Shown here one piece after another: positions 19,512 to 29,235 of a stretch of DNA of 64,000 nt; the stretch's first letter is position 1; every line of letters begins with the position of its first letter. The translations under genes and the position numbers were made by a program. The notes below the pieces were generated by a model. It was not told the DNA's origin. It was given only the letters and a program-made list of their open reading frames with translations, and searched no databases. Origin of the DNA: Marinobacterium zhoushanense (GTDB taxonomy: Bacteria; Pseudomonadota; Gammaproteobacteria; Pseudomonadales; Balneatricaceae); contig NZ_BMIJ01000001.1 of the NCBI RefSeq assembly GCF_014641945.1, positions 372,001 through 436,000 of the forward strand, written 5' to 3'.

Positions 19512-20987
19512 GTGGAAAGCATACAGCAACAAGAAGTAGCGCTGGACACGGCCATGTCAGACCAAGCTCCGTCAGATCGACGCGCATCAGGCCAACGCCG
19601 TTTTATCGACCGTTTCTTCAAACTGCAGGAACACAGGACCAACGTGCGGACCGAGGTGATCGCGGGCCTGACCACGTTCATCACCATGTCCTACATCATG
19701 TTCCTGAACCCGATCATCATGTCCAAAACCGGCATGCCGTTCGATGGCCTGTTCCTGGCCACCTGCATCGGCGCCGCGATCGCGACGATCTTCATGGGTG
19801 TCTATGCCAACTGGCCGATAGGATTGGCGCCGGGCATGGGACTCAACGCCTTCTTTACCTTCACCGTTGTCCTGGAGATGGACTACAGCTGGCAGGTCGC
19901 GCTGGGGGCCGTGTTCCTGTCCGGAGTGCTGTTCGTCGCGATGAGTGTGACCCGGCTGCGTGAATGGATGCTCAACAGCATACCGCTCAGCCTGCGTCTG
20001 GCGATGACCGCCGGTGTCGGCCTGTTCCTCGGTTTCATCGGCCTGCGTTTTACCGGCATCGTCGTCCCTAACGCGGACAACGTGGTCGCCCTGGCCGATC
20101 TGACCCACTTCGGTTTCGGCCAGTTTGGCCCCGAAGCGCCGGCGCTAGGCCTGCTGAGCTTCCTGCTGATCAGCATCCTCAGCTACCGCCGTGTATTCGG
20201 CTCGGTGATACTGGGCATCGGTATCACCACCGCTGTCGCCTTCCTGATGGCCGCGGTACTTCCCTATGACTTCTTCACCGTCAGCGTTGATTGGGCACCC
20301 GCCTCCGGCTTCGTGTCCTGGCCTGAGGGTGGACTGGTTGCAGTGCCCAACTTTGCCGACCTGTCACCAGTGTTCATGCAGCTGGATATCGCCGGGGCGT
20401 TTGAAGTCGCGCTGATCCCGGTCATCATCACCTTCCTGTTCGTCAATATCTTCGACACTGCCGGCACCCTGATGGGTGTCGCCCAGCGCGCTAACCTGCA
20501 GGATGAGAACGGCAACATCGAAGGTCTGGACAAGTCACTCAAGGCTGACTCAATCTCCTCCGTTATCGGCACCGCCTTCGGTTGCCCGCCGGTGACCTCC
20601 TACGTGGAGTCCGCAGCCGGCGTATCGGCAGGCGGACGCACCGGCCTGACTGCCGTGGTGATCGGTGTCATGTTCCTGTTCGGCCTGTTCCTGCTGCCGC
20701 TGGCGCAGATGCTGCCTGGGTTTGCCGTGGATGGCGCGCTGATCTATGTCGCCATGCTGATGATGGGCTCACTGGCCAAGATCGACTGGGAGGATATGAC
20801 CGAGTTTACCCCGGCCATTCTCACCACTATCATGATGCCGCTGACCTTCTCCATCGCCAACGGCATAGCGGTCGGCTTTGTCTCCTACACAGCGCTGAAG
20901 CTGTGTACCGGCAAGGCATCGTCTATCAGTGCCGGTGTTTGGGCTCTGACGGCGATCTTCGTGGCCAAGTTTATCTTCCTGCCCTAA
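19512..20987 (+). CDS. AzgA-type NCS2 permease (guanine/hypoxanthine/adenine)
   Basis: This 491-residue inner-membrane protein belongs to the AzgA branch of NCS2: RTEVIAGLTTFITMSYIMFLNP, ANWPIGLAPGMGLNAFF, FLFVNIFDTAGTLMGVAQ and GTAFGCPPVTSYVESAAGVSAGGRTG are the diagnostic stretches (each cited in part). It should import guanine, hypoxanthine or adenine with protons. A GTG at 19512 with GAGGAG upstream is the likely start; an ATG at 19554 is possible. It faces away from gntR and shares its operator region. Confidence 0.9.
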   Translation: MESIQQQEVALDTAMSDQAPSDRRASGQRRFIDRFFKLQEHRTNVRTEVIAGLTTFITMSYIMFLNPIIMSKTGMPFDGLFLATCIGAAIATIFMGVYANWPIGLAPGMGLNAFFTFTVVLEMDYSWQVALGAVFLSGVLFVAMSVTRLREWMLNSIPLSLRLAMTAGVGLFLGFIGLRFTGIVVPNADNVVALADLTHFGFGQFGPEAPALGLLSFLLISILSYRRVFGSVILGIGITTAVAFLMAAVLPYDFFTVSVDWAPASGFVSWPEGGLVAVPNFADLSPVFMQLDIAGAFEVALIPVIITFLFVNIFDTAGTLMGVAQRANLQDENGNIEGLDKSLKADSISSVIGTAFGCPPVTSYVESAAGVSAGGRTGLTAVVIGVMFLFGLFLLPLAQMLPGFAVDGALIYVAMLMMGSLAKIDWEDMTEFTPAILTTIMMPLTFSIANGIAVGFVSYTALKLCTGKASSISAGVWALTAIFVAKFIFLP

Positions 20988-21016
20988 GCAACGGCAGGTT
21001 CTTAATCCAACAGACC

Positions 21017-21046
21017 GAGCCCCCCTTCATTAAAGGGGGGCTCTTT
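21017..21046 (+). terminator. Rho-independent terminator after the AzgA-type permease
   Basis: GAGCCCCCCTT and AAGGGGGGCTC form an 11-pair stem followed by CTTT. It lies 30 bases after the permease stop and 15 bases before the next start, so it may also attenuate the downstream exporter gene. Confidence 0.8.
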
Positions 21047-21061
21047 GCGTGAGAGACAACC

Positions 21062-21679
21062 ATGACATTCGAAAGCTGGTCGCTGTTCTGCCTGGCCTCC
21101 CTGCTGGTGATCCTGATCCCAGGCCCGCTGTCACTGCTGATGGTCGCCAACAGCCTGAACCACGGCATACGGCGTAGTCTGCCCGCTTTCTTAGGTGGCA
21201 CCCTCGCCTCGCTGACCCTGCTGCTCGCCTCCGCCACCGGCCTGGGCGCCCTGCTGTCAGCCTCGGAAACCCTGTTCACGCTGATCCGCTATGCCGGTGC
21301 ACTCTACCTGATCTGGCTGGGCTACAAAGCCTGGCGAGAAGCGGGACAGCAGCAGCCAACCAGCGATAAGCAGCCGCTCAAGCCCGTCGCCTCCCGGATG
21401 TTCCTGCGCGCCTTCACCTTGGGTATCAGTAACCCGAAGGACATTCTGTTCTTCGTTGCCTTCCTGCCGCAGTTCATCTCGCCGGAAACGGCCCTGCTGC
21501 CGCAGCTGCTGGTGATGTCGCTGAGCTGGTGCCTGCTCGATCTGGTCTGCAAACTGGCCTACGGCGGCGGTGCCCGCCTGCTGACCCCGGTGCTGAAAAA
21601 CGGTCGTAACCTGCAGCACTTCAACCGCGCCAGCGCCGGGTTGTTTGTCGGCATCGGTGGCGCGGTGCTGATCAAGTAG
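21062..21679 (+). CDS. LysE/RhtB-family exporter
   Basis: The 205-residue protein has six hydrophobic segments and the family motif PGPLSLLMVANSLNHG near the N terminus, with YLIWLGYKAW and FTLGISNPKDILFFVAFLPQF later. It is a LysE/RhtB/CmaU-type efflux carrier for amino acids or small polar metabolites; the substrate cannot be predicted. It follows the permease terminator closely and is itself followed by a terminator, so it may be an independent unit. Confidence 0.85.
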   Translation: MTFESWSLFCLASLLVILIPGPLSLLMVANSLNHGIRRSLPAFLGGTLASLTLLLASATGLGALLSASETLFTLIRYAGALYLIWLGYKAWREAGQQQPTSDKQPLKPVASRMFLRAFTLGISNPKDILFFVAFLPQFISPETALLPQLLVMSLSWCLLDLVCKLAYGGGARLLTPVLKNGRNLQHFNRASAGLFVGIGGAVLIK

Positions 21680-21703
21680 TCCTTCGCACCGAACTGAATC
21701 CGC

Positions 21704-21740
21704 CAAAAAAAAGGAGCCGGGCAACCCCGACTCCTTTTGC
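21704..21740 (+). terminator. Rho-independent terminator after LysE-type gene
   Basis: An A-rich tract, GGAGcCGGG, a small loop, CCCGaCTCC and TTTT form an interrupted but strong hairpin with U tract about 25 bases past the exporter stop. Confidence 0.75.
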
Positions 21741-21818
21741 TCTCTTCTTACACTGCTCCCTTCTTACACTGCTCCCTTATTACCCGGCTAAGCCCTGCAC
21801 CTAACGCTCCCTGCTTCA

Positions 21819-23744
21819 TCACTTCGCTACCGGCAGATAGATACCGTCAAAGAAGGATGCGAGTTCCTGGTAAGCGTCCAGCGGCAGGATATGCGCGATG
21901 TACTGGTCCGGACGCACGACGATCATGCAGCCCTTTTCACGATTGATGCCACGCATCTGGTAGATATCGCCCAGCCCCTTGTGGTCCACGCAGAAAACTT
22001 TCTCGTGATCCTGCAGACCGAGCTTGCCTTTGGTCGGCTTCAGCAGCGACGGCATATCTTCATACGCAAGGGCATTGAAGGTCTGCTGGAATACAGCGCG
22101 CAGGTCGATCAGCGCATCGATATCCTGATCCTTGCCAGTGTATTTCACCACAGGCGAATTCGGATTGCTCTGCAGCCAGTCGGCCAGCTTGTGGATCGCG
22201 GAACCCGGCGCCGAGCTGTCTTTCTTGCCGGCAAAGGCGTAGATCCGCCACCTGGCATCGGCCTCTGCTACATGACCGAGCTGCATCTGCTTGGCGTCGG
22301 ACAAACGCACCACCGGAGCCGAATGGAAGCGACGACCGATCTCCTCGCCTCTGGCCAGCAGTTGGTGAGTGGCCGGTCCAACGAGAGCGGATTCACCGTA
22401 TTTCACCGCCAGGCCACTAGTGAACTCGAGATTCGCCTTGAACTGACGCACGAAGCGCGGCTCATCGCCATTGTCCAGTGAAGACTGCCCAGCCGGAGCG
22501 GACATGATACGCGCCCACTCATGGTCGGTATCGACCAGGCGCTTGGCCTCGGCCCAGCGTTCCGCCGAGTAGCTGTGCAGCAGGCTCGCATCGGCGCGCC
22601 CCTGCAGTACATGCGCCAGCTTCCAGCCCAGGTTGAAGGTGTCCTGCATCGACACGTTCATCCCCTGGCCCGCCTTGGGGCTGTGGGTATGGCAGGCGTC
22701 ACCGGCGGTAAAGACACGCGGGTTGCGGGTCGCCTGTTCGCCGGCGGGCACGTCGTCGAACTTGTCGGTCATGCGATGCCCAATCTCATAGATCGACCAC
22801 CAGGCCACCTCTTTCACGTCGATGCTGTAGGGCTGCATGATGCGGTTGGCACCGGCGATCAGGTCATCGACGGTGAAGTTGCGGTTGGCCACGCGCTCGT
22901 CCGGGTTCAGCTTGTCCAGTTCCACATACATGCGGAACAGGTAACCGCCTTCGCGCGGCAGGATCAGCACGTTGCCCTCATGGGCGGAGGTGATCAGACA
23001 CTTCTGGCGCACATCGGGGAAATTGGTATTGGCAAGGATATCCATGACACCCCAAGCCTGATGCGCCGCGTCGCCATGCAGCTCGCCGCCGATCGCCTTG
23101 CGCACGTTTGAGCGCGCACCGTCACAGCCGACCACATAGTTGGCGCGCACGACCCTGGTTTCGCCCTTGTTCACGCCGGTGTTTTCCAGAATCACGGTCA
23201 CCGGATATTCATCAGTTGTGGTATCGACCTGCAGATCGCGCACCGCCCAGCTATAGTCCGGTTCCAGGCGGGTGGTGGAGTTGCGCATCACGTCGAGGAA
23301 CAGCTCATGCACCCGCGCCTGGTTGATCAGGATATGCGGCATCTCGGAGGAGTCATCGGCTACGTCCTGTACCCGGCCGATGCGCTTGATGTTTTTCGGA
23401 TTCTCCGGGTCCGGCATCCAGAAGTTGGTCTGGTTGACCCAGTAGCTTTCGCGCTTGACCTTGTCGGCGAAACCGAACGCCTGGAACATCTCCATGGTCC
23501 GGGTGTTGATGCCGTCGGCCTTGCCCTTTTCGATCGGACCCGGAGTGGGGTCCACGATCATGGTATCGATCTCGGGGAACTGGGACAGCTGTGCGGCCAG
23601 GCACAGGCCGGTCGGACCGGTGCCCGCAATCAGAACATCCACTTTTTCGGGTAGAGGGGCAAACTCGCTACGGTCACGTCGCGTTGATGTTGCGTCTTTA
23701 CGATCGGGATCACCACCGCGGAAACCATCTACATAATATTGCAT
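21819..23744 (-). CDS. FAD aromatic monooxygenase, MobA-like (3-hydroxybenzoate 4-hydroxylase type)
   Basis: The 641-residue flavoprotein has an N-terminal FAD site (VLIAGTGPTGLCLAAQL), the DG motif (VVGCDGARSNVRKAIGG) and the GDACHTHSPKAGQGMN motif. It ends in a thioredoxin-like domain typical of phenol hydroxylase-type enzymes. Long stretches (ADGINTRTMEMFQAFGFAD, ILINQARVHELFL) resemble Comamonas testosteroni MobA, 3-hydroxybenzoate 4-hydroxylase, which makes protocatechuate. A divergent MarR gene reproduces the mobA/mobR arrangement. No protocatechuate dioxygenase is in the window, so the product must be handled elsewhere or by the block-4 enzymes; the substrate remains an inference. Confidence 0.82.
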   Translation of the reverse strand: MQYYVDGFRGGDPDRKDATSTRRDRSEFAPLPEKVDVLIAGTGPTGLCLAAQLSQFPEIDTMIVDPTPGPIEKGKADGINTRTMEMFQAFGFADKVKRESYWVNQTNFWMPDPENPKNIKRIGRVQDVADDSSEMPHILINQARVHELFLDVMRNSTTRLEPDYSWAVRDLQVDTTTDEYPVTVILENTGVNKGETRVVRANYVVGCDGARSNVRKAIGGELHGDAAHQAWGVMDILANTNFPDVRQKCLITSAHEGNVLILPREGGYLFRMYVELDKLNPDERVANRNFTVDDLIAGANRIMQPYSIDVKEVAWWSIYEIGHRMTDKFDDVPAGEQATRNPRVFTAGDACHTHSPKAGQGMNVSMQDTFNLGWKLAHVLQGRADASLLHSYSAERWAEAKRLVDTDHEWARIMSAPAGQSSLDNGDEPRFVRQFKANLEFTSGLAVKYGESALVGPATHQLLARGEEIGRRFHSAPVVRLSDAKQMQLGHVAEADARWRIYAFAGKKDSSAPGSAIHKLADWLQSNPNSPVVKYTGKDQDIDALIDLRAVFQQTFNALAYEDMPSLLKPTKGKLGLQDHEKVFCVDHKGLGDIYQMRGINREKGCMIVVRPDQYIAHILPLDAYQELASFFDGIYLPVAK

Positions 23745-23916
23745 CGTTGTTTTTCCTCGCTTTCTTGTTCTGATTGCCTTAATAGTAAGTACACTTACAT
23801 TTCAAATAATATCTATACTTACTTTTATGGGTCAACTAATAAGTATACTTACTATTCCATAGGCGATGGCTTTTTGGGGGAAATACTGACCCAGATCAAT
23901 ATTTGCGAGAGTGATT
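23745..23916. promoter_or_regulatory. Divergent mob-type promoter with three MarR operator-like repeats
   Basis: Two nearly identical 19-mers in opposite orientation, AATAGTAAGTACACTTACA (23781-23799) and the complement of AATAGTAAGTATACTTATT (23838-23856), flank a third partial copy (23811-23825, complement of AAAGTAAGTATAGAT). Their spacing and near-palindromic core AAGTATACTT fit binding sites of the MarR regulator encoded next door. Confidence 0.6.
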
Positions 23917-24345
23917 ATGGATTTGCACAAAAAGCCCGGGCACCTGATCAGACGCCTGAATCAAAACTCGACCGCCGTGTTCAGCAATCACATGCAGCAG
24001 GTCGGCCTGGATCTAACGCCGGTTCAGTTCGCCGCGATGGACGTCATTGCCCGCATTCCCGGCATTGACCAGGCAAAAGTCGCCGCCGAAATCGGCTACG
24101 ATCGCGCCACCATTGGCGGTGTGGTCGACCGTTTGGAGCAGAAGGGGTATATCGAGCGCACGGTGTGTAAGCATGACCGGCGCGCTCGCGAGGTAAGGCT
24201 CACCGAAAAGGGGTCGGAGGTGTTTGACCAGGTCGCGCCGGTGGTGCAAGCGCTACAGGCGGACATTCTGCCCGGACTGAGTCTTGCAGAACGCGACAAG
24301 TTCATCGAGCTGGCCAGCAAGGCGCTCGCCCACATCGATGGGTAA
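23917..24345 (+). CDS. MarR-family regulator (MobR-like)
   Basis: The 142-residue winged-helix protein has the MarR fold: an N-terminal dimerisation helix, LTPVQFAAMDVI, then VAAEIGYDRATIGGVVDRLEQ as recognition region, and the wing VCKHDRRAREVRLTEKG. The ATG at 23917 is preferred over a GTG two codons upstream. In Comamonas, MobR represses mobA and is released by 3-hydroxybenzoate; the same divergent layout here suggests the same job. The three repeats in the shared promoter are candidate sites. Confidence 0.85.
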   Translation: MDLHKKPGHLIRRLNQNSTAVFSNHMQQVGLDLTPVQFAAMDVIARIPGIDQAKVAAEIGYDRATIGGVVDRLEQKGYIERTVCKHDRRAREVRLTEKGSEVFDQVAPVVQALQADILPGLSLAERDKFIELASKALAHIDG

Positions 24346-24450
24346 TGCCCCGAGAGGCAAAACGCGGGGCTAACGCCAATGACCGCGGCAGTAGCACGGC
24401 GGCTAAAAAAACCACTAATGGTTTTACCTGAGCAGTTGCTAACGGAAATG

Positions 24451-24621
24451 CGCCACATGAGCATGGAGTTCTAACATGAGTGTGAAAGCGGTACCGCTAT
24501 CTAGCACCTATTGACGCTGTTAAAGCAGCACGGCATCCCGCTCACCATCTTTGCGGCTGTCATAGCCGTGGAACCTCATACCGATGTATCCCGAGTGATG
24601 GTGGAAGCCGGAGATTTTTAA
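24451..24621 (+). pseudogene. Decayed puuE (allantoinase) fragment
   Basis: One continuous frame with two internal stops reads RHMSMEF, stop, a diverged stretch, stop, then HLLTLLKQHGIPLTIFAA and VMVEAGDF. It aligns without gaps to residues around 70-122 of the intact PuuE encoded at 47531 (RHMSMES ... LFKKHDIPLTIFAV ... MVEAGHE). No other part of puuE is present. Its third-position changes show it is an old or foreign copy. It lies between the MarR gene and the 3' end of moaA, at the edge of the aromatic block. Confidence 0.8.
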
Positions 24622-25616
24622 CCTCCCGTCATACTCATAAACCTCAGGATCTGAGGCTCAGCATCCAATTTGAACTCATGCCGTTCGGGCTTGATCGCCA
24701 TCGCCGCCATGATCGTCCGCTCCAGCCGCCCGACATCGCCGGGATAGCGCCGAACTATCTCACGCAGGTCCACGGAATGCTCGTTGCCCAGGCACAGCAA
24801 TAGCCGCCCCTCGACGGTTACACGGACCCTGTTGCACTCGCCACAGAAGTTGTGGCTGTGCGGCGAAATGAAACCGATACGGGTATCACTGCCCGCCATG
24901 CGGTAGTAGCGCGAGGGTCCACCGGTTCGTTCGGTAGAGGGGTATAACGGATACCGGCTCGATATGAGTTCACGAAGATTGTCACTGGAGCAGAAGCTTT
25001 CACCCCTGTCATGTTCGGTGATCTGGCCCAGCGGCATCTCCTCGATAAAGCTGATATCGAGCGACGCCCGGCGTGCGAAATCGACCAGATCAAGCACTTC
25101 ATCCTCATTACGCCCGCGCAATACCACCGTATTGAGTTTGACGCGTGTGAAACCGGAACTGCGTGCGGCTTCGATGCCTGCCAGCACCCGATCAAGACTG
25201 CCGTTTCGGGTCAGCTCACGAAAACGGTCGCCACGCAGGGAATCCAGACTGATGTTCAAACGCCGGACACCACAACTTGCCAGTTCATGCGCCATCTGCG
25301 GTAGTTGAGTACCGTTGGTGGTGAGCACCAGCTCCGCCGGCAACTGCCCCAGGCGCTCGATCAGGGTCAGGATGCCCCGCCGCACCAGCGGTTCGCCCCC
25401 GGTTAGACGGATCTTGTTGACCCCCAGCCGGACAAAACCCGCCGCTACCTGGTACAGCTCCTCCAGCGACAACACCTCGGCGTGGGGCAGAAAGCGCATA
25501 TCGTCCGCCATACAGTACACGCAGCGCAGGTCGCAGCGGTCGGTCACCGACAGGCGCAGGTAGTCGATGCGCCGGCCAAAGCGGTCCTGCAACAACGTTC
25601 CCCTGCCTGAGTTCAT
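24618..25616 (-). CDS. moaA: GTP 3',8-cyclase MoaA (molybdenum cofactor synthesis)
   Basis: The 332-residue radical-SAM enzyme has the N-terminal cluster motif CDLRCVYC (C-x3-C-x2-C) and the family LTGGEPLVR phrase. The second [4Fe-4S] site lies in [19 protein letters not shown]. The C terminus ends in the essential Gly-Gly. It carries out the first step of molybdopterin synthesis. It is the last gene of a transport operon rather than part of a moa cluster, overlapping the MFS gene by four bases. Its placement next to a molybdoenzyme operon suggests a dedicated or extra copy that raises cofactor supply. Confidence 0.93.
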   Translation of the reverse strand: MNSGRGTLLQDRFGRRIDYLRLSVTDRCDLRCVYCMADDMRFLPHAEVLSLEELYQVAAGFVRLGVNKIRLTGGEPLVRRGILTLIERLGQLPAELVLTTNGTQLPQMAHELASCGVRRLNISLDSLRGDRFRELTRNGSLDRVLAGIEAARSSGFTRVKLNTVVLRGRNEDEVLDLVDFARRASLDISFIEEMPLGQITEHDRGESFCSSDNLRELISSRYPLYPSTERTGGPSRYYRMAGSDTRIGFISPHSHNFCGECNRVRVTVEGRLLLCLGNEHSVDLREIVRRYPGDVGRLERTIMAAMAIKPERHEFKLDAEPQILRFMSMTGG

Positions 25617-26770
25617 CGCGCCGCCTGCACCAGTCCCACTTCACGACCGAGCTGGGATACGCTGAGGATGGCGAGCAGCGCCAGCACCAAGGCACCGTAT
25701 CCCAGGCTCTCGTAACCGAAGAACTGGACCAGTGTGCCGCCGAGGAAGGGGCCGATACCGGAGCCGATCATGTTCATCGCTGGTGTCGCCGCCACGGCGC
25801 GGCCCGAGGGATCCTTGTCCGCGAAATAGCCGAAGGCGAAGGTGTGGGTAAACACCATGATGAATGGGTAAAAGCACACAGCGATGGCATAAGCGGGAAA
25901 AGCCGTGGTCATCACGATCACCAGGGTCAGAGCCGCCTGTAGTGCAGGGCCTGCCAGCATCACCTTGGGTGCCGACCAGCGACCGTGCATCAGCATGGCG
26001 GCCAACCCCGGCAACATGCCAACCAGCCCCGTTGCCAGCAGCACGCCGGATACCTGGGCGGTGCTGTAACCATGCATATCACTGCCGACACGCTCGACGA
26101 AACTAAACGTCATCGCCTGCAGGATCGCCATCAGGCTGACGCCGAAGATGCCAAACCACACCTGGCGGGGAATTCTCTCCCTTGCCACTTGATGCGTCGG
26201 CGTTTTCGCCTTCCTGTTGTCGATATGCGGAAACAACAACAGTGTCATGATTGCCGCCAGCGCCATCACCGAACCGAAAATAACGAATAACGCGGGTCCG
26301 CCGAAGGTTTCGATAATCGTCGGCGAGCCACCCAGAAACAGGATGGCAAAGCTGCCGAGGGAGAACTGCGCCAGACCGAAAAGTTTATGCGGATTGCTAG
26401 CGCGGCCGATGGAACCGTGCGTGAACGACAGACTCATGCCGGTGGTCAGCCCACCGCAAGCATGCAGAATCGCCAGCAAGATATAGTGATCGGTGGTGGT
26501 GGCGACAAAAAAGGCGATAGAGGTCAGGCAGAACCCCAGAGGCACCAGAAGCCGGGGCTTGAAGCGATTGAATCTGGGCGACCAGAACAGGCTGGCAACC
26601 ACTACACCCATCAGAAACAGCGTCGCCAACCCTCCCGCCTTCTGCGGCGTGAAGTGGTATTGGGAGATCAGAGCCCCAACCCAGACCGGCAGCGCGATCA
26701 TATCGATCATGCCGGCGACGTGGGCCACACAAAGCGCGGTGCGGCCACGGATACTGTCTATTGTTATCAT
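25613..26770 (-). CDS. MFS transporter
   Basis: The product is about 385 residues with 12 predicted hydrophobic segments and an MFS-like loop after helix 2 ([18 protein letters not shown]). The ATG at 26770 is chosen because GGAGAG lies just upstream and the first helix follows soon; the frame is open to 26836. The substrate is unknown. Its position between an RND-type exporter and moaA, in the aromatic block, suggests uptake or efflux of an aromatic acid or related compound. Stop and moaA start overlap (ATGA). Confidence 0.75.
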   Translation of the reverse strand: MITIDSIRGRTALCVAHVAGMIDMIALPVWVGALISQYHFTPQKAGGLATLFLMGVVVASLFWSPRFNRFKPRLLVPLGFCLTSIAFFVATTTDHYILLAILHACGGLTTGMSLSFTHGSIGRASNPHKLFGLAQFSLGSFAILFLGGSPTIIETFGGPALFVIFGSVMALAAIMTLLLFPHIDNRKAKTPTHQVARERIPRQVWFGIFGVSLMAILQAMTFSFVERVGSDMHGYSTAQVSGVLLATGLVGMLPGLAAMLMHGRWSAPKVMLAGPALQAALTLVIVMTTAFPAYAIAVCFYPFIMVFTHTFAFGYFADKDPSGRAVAATPAMNMIGSGIGPFLGGTLVQFFGYESLGYGALVLALLAILSVSQLGREVGLVQAAR

Positions 26771-26832
26771 TGTTGTCTCTCCAGAGAGTAAACAGGCACC
26801 AGAATCTGATAAGGCCAGGACATCAAGCCCGT

Positions 26833-29235
26833 TCAATCAGCCTGAGCCACTACCTGACCCCGAGGAGCTTTCAGCTCGGGCAGTATGAAGTGGCACAGCG
26901 CCGGAATCAGGATCAGAGCACCCAGCATGTTCCACAGGAACATAAAGGTGAGCAGCACACCCATATCGGCCTGAAATTTGATCGGTGACCACGCCCAGGT
27001 GCCCACCCCCACCGCCAGCGTGATGCCGGTCAGGATCACGACCTTGCCGGTAAACAGCAGGGCGCGGTAATACGCTTCCGACAGGCTTTGTCCGAAACGC
27101 AGTCCGGTCAGCGTGACGGTGAGGATATAGAGCGCATAGTCGACACCGATGCCGACCCCCAGCGCAATCACCGGCAGAGTTGCGACCTTGACCCCTATGC
27201 CGAGTACCACCATCAGCGCTTCAGCGAGGATCGAGGTCAACATCAACGGTAAGATAGCCACCACCACGGCCCGCCAGGAGCGGAAGGTGATAAAGCAGAG
27301 CAAGACCACCGCACCGTAGACCAGCAACAGCATCAGGTTCCAGGCGTTATGGACCACCTCGTTGGTCGCTGCATCGATGCCAGCCCTGCCGGCGGCCATG
27401 ACGAAGTGCACATCCTCAGTGTTGTTCTCGGCAGCGAAAGCGGCGACATGGTCGACAACCCGTTCCAGAGTCCCCGCCTTGTGATCGGCAAGGTAGACAA
27501 AGAGGGTCAGCAGGTCACAGGCATCGTTATAGACGCCGCGTGGCACATAGGTGGTAGCCGAGTTCAGCATCGCCTGGTTGGCTACCAGGTCATTCCATTT
27601 GAAATTGCCCTCGCTGAGGCCAACGATCACCCGGCGGGTCACTTGGGCCATGCTGTTGGTCGACTCGACGCCCGGAAGCTGCCGCAGCGACCACTCCAGC
27701 GCGTCCAGTTTCATCAGGGTATCGTAGCGGCTGCACTGGTCCTTGGGTGTCTCGACCATGACGGCAAACAGGTCGCTGCTGGCGCCATAGGCACTGTTCA
27801 TAAACGCCACATCCTGGTTGTAACGGCTATCCGGGTTCAGCTCCGGCGCCCCCGGATCCAGGTCACCGATCTTCAGCGACTGGCTGGTATAGAGCCCCGC
27901 CATAGCCAGTAGCACCGCAACGACTATCGCTCTGCCGGCCCAGCGCCGCTCGGTAAAATGATCGAGAAAACGCCACAGTGGGTGCTTGGCCTCGCCGAGC
28001 TTATCCGCTGTTTCGGCACGCAGGCTGCGCTCGGCTGCTCGCGGAGAGACTCCGACATAGGAGAGCAGGATCGGCAGTAAAATCAGGTTGGTAAAAATCA
28101 GTACGCCGACACCGATCGAGGCGGCGATCGCCAGCTCGCGGATGACCTGGATATCGATCACCAGCAGTACGGCGAAGCCCACCGCATCCGCCAGCAGGGC
28201 GGTCAGGCCGGCGATGAACAAGCGACGGAAGGTATATCGGGCAGCAATATACTTGCTCATGCCGCGTCCCACATCCTGCATGATGCCGTTCATCTTCTGC
28301 GCACCATGGCTCATGCCAATGGCGAACACCAGAAAAGGCACCAGGATCGAGTAAGGGTCCAACACAAATCCGAGGGTCGGCAGCAAGCCCAATTGCCAGG
28401 TAACCGCAATGATTGAACTGAGCACAACCAGAACGGTGCTGCGAATACAGCGCGTATACCAGAATACGATAGCGCCGGCGAGCATGATCGCACCGGCAAA
28501 GAAGGCGAGAATCTGATACAGGCCATCGATCAGGTCACCGACGATCTTCGCGAAACCGGTGATGTGGATATGGATATCATCCGACTGGTAACGGTTGCGG
28601 ATATCCTCCAGGGTGCGCGCTAATGCACTGTAATCCAGCTCGCTACCGTCCGGCAGCTGAGCCAGCAGGGGTACATATATCACGCTGGAGCGCTCATCCT
28701 GCGCCACGATCTGGCCGATAGTGCCGGAGCGCGCCACATTGGCCCGCAGTTGGACCAGATCCTCAGGCTCGCCCTTGAAGCCACGCGGGATAACCGGCCC
28801 CCCTTCAAGCCCCGTTTCCGTTACCCCCATCCAGGTGGTATTCGGAGTCCAGATCGACTTCATGTAGCGTCGATCCACACCGGGCACGAGAAACAGCTCA
28901 TCGCTGATCTTGCGCAGGGTTTCCATATAGGCGGCATCGTAGATACCACCCTGGCGGGTTTCCACGGCGACCCGAACCGCATTACCGAGTCCGGTCAGAT
29001 CATCAGCGTGCTCGCGAAACGCCAGCACGAATGGATGATGGCCGGGGATGGTCTTCTCGTAGCTGGAATTAAATCGCAGGTTGAACGCCTGGTAACCCAG
29101 TACCAGAGTGACCAGCAGGCAGGTCAGCACAACCACCAAGCGATTGTTGAACAGCACCCGCTCCACCAGAGTGCCACTGCTGCGGTCGAAATCGATCTCT
29201 TCGATCACACTTATTTCCTGGCTCGGGTACTTCAT
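26833..29235 (-). CDS. RND/MMPL-superfamily transporter
   Basis: This 800-residue protein has 12 predicted membrane helices in two halves, each half with one helix followed by a large periplasmic domain and five more helices. Typical MMPL/SSD stretches are GMSHGAQKMNGIM, ALLADAVGFAVLLVIDI and ALGVGIGVDYALYILT. It sits in a conserved set with YCF48-, DUF1329- and DUF1302-type genes that recurs in gammaproteobacteria degrading hydrophobic or aromatic substrates. It probably moves such a compound or lipid across the envelope. Its start overlaps the YCF48 gene stop by four bases. Confidence 0.8.
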   Translation of the reverse strand: MKYPSQEISVIEEIDFDRSSGTLVERVLFNNRLVVVLTCLLVTLVLGYQAFNLRFNSSYEKTIPGHHPFVLAFREHADDLTGLGNAVRVAVETRQGGIYDAAYMETLRKISDELFLVPGVDRRYMKSIWTPNTTWMGVTETGLEGGPVIPRGFKGEPEDLVQLRANVARSGTIGQIVAQDERSSVIYVPLLAQLPDGSELDYSALARTLEDIRNRYQSDDIHIHITGFAKIVGDLIDGLYQILAFFAGAIMLAGAIVFWYTRCIRSTVLVVLSSIIAVTWQLGLLPTLGFVLDPYSILVPFLVFAIGMSHGAQKMNGIMQDVGRGMSKYIAARYTFRRLFIAGLTALLADAVGFAVLLVIDIQVIRELAIAASIGVGVLIFTNLILLPILLSYVGVSPRAAERSLRAETADKLGEAKHPLWRFLDHFTERRWAGRAIVVAVLLAMAGLYTSQSLKIGDLDPGAPELNPDSRYNQDVAFMNSAYGASSDLFAVMVETPKDQCSRYDTLMKLDALEWSLRQLPGVESTNSMAQVTRRVIVGLSEGNFKWNDLVANQAMLNSATTYVPRGVYNDACDLLTLFVYLADHKAGTLERVVDHVAAFAAENNTEDVHFVMAAGRAGIDAATNEVVHNAWNLMLLLVYGAVVLLCFITFRSWRAVVVAILPLMLTSILAEALMVVLGIGVKVATLPVIALGVGIGVDYALYILTVTLTGLRFGQSLSEAYYRALLFTGKVVILTGITLAVGVGTWAWSPIKFQADMGVLLTFMFLWNMLGALILIPALCHFILPELKAPRGQVVAQAD

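Noticed and set aside
19340..19512. Possible xanthine (NMT1) or other purine riboswitch in the AzgA-type permease leader
   Set aside because: I could not reproduce the conserved core of any riboswitch class by eye. Only a simple hairpin is kept as an observation.
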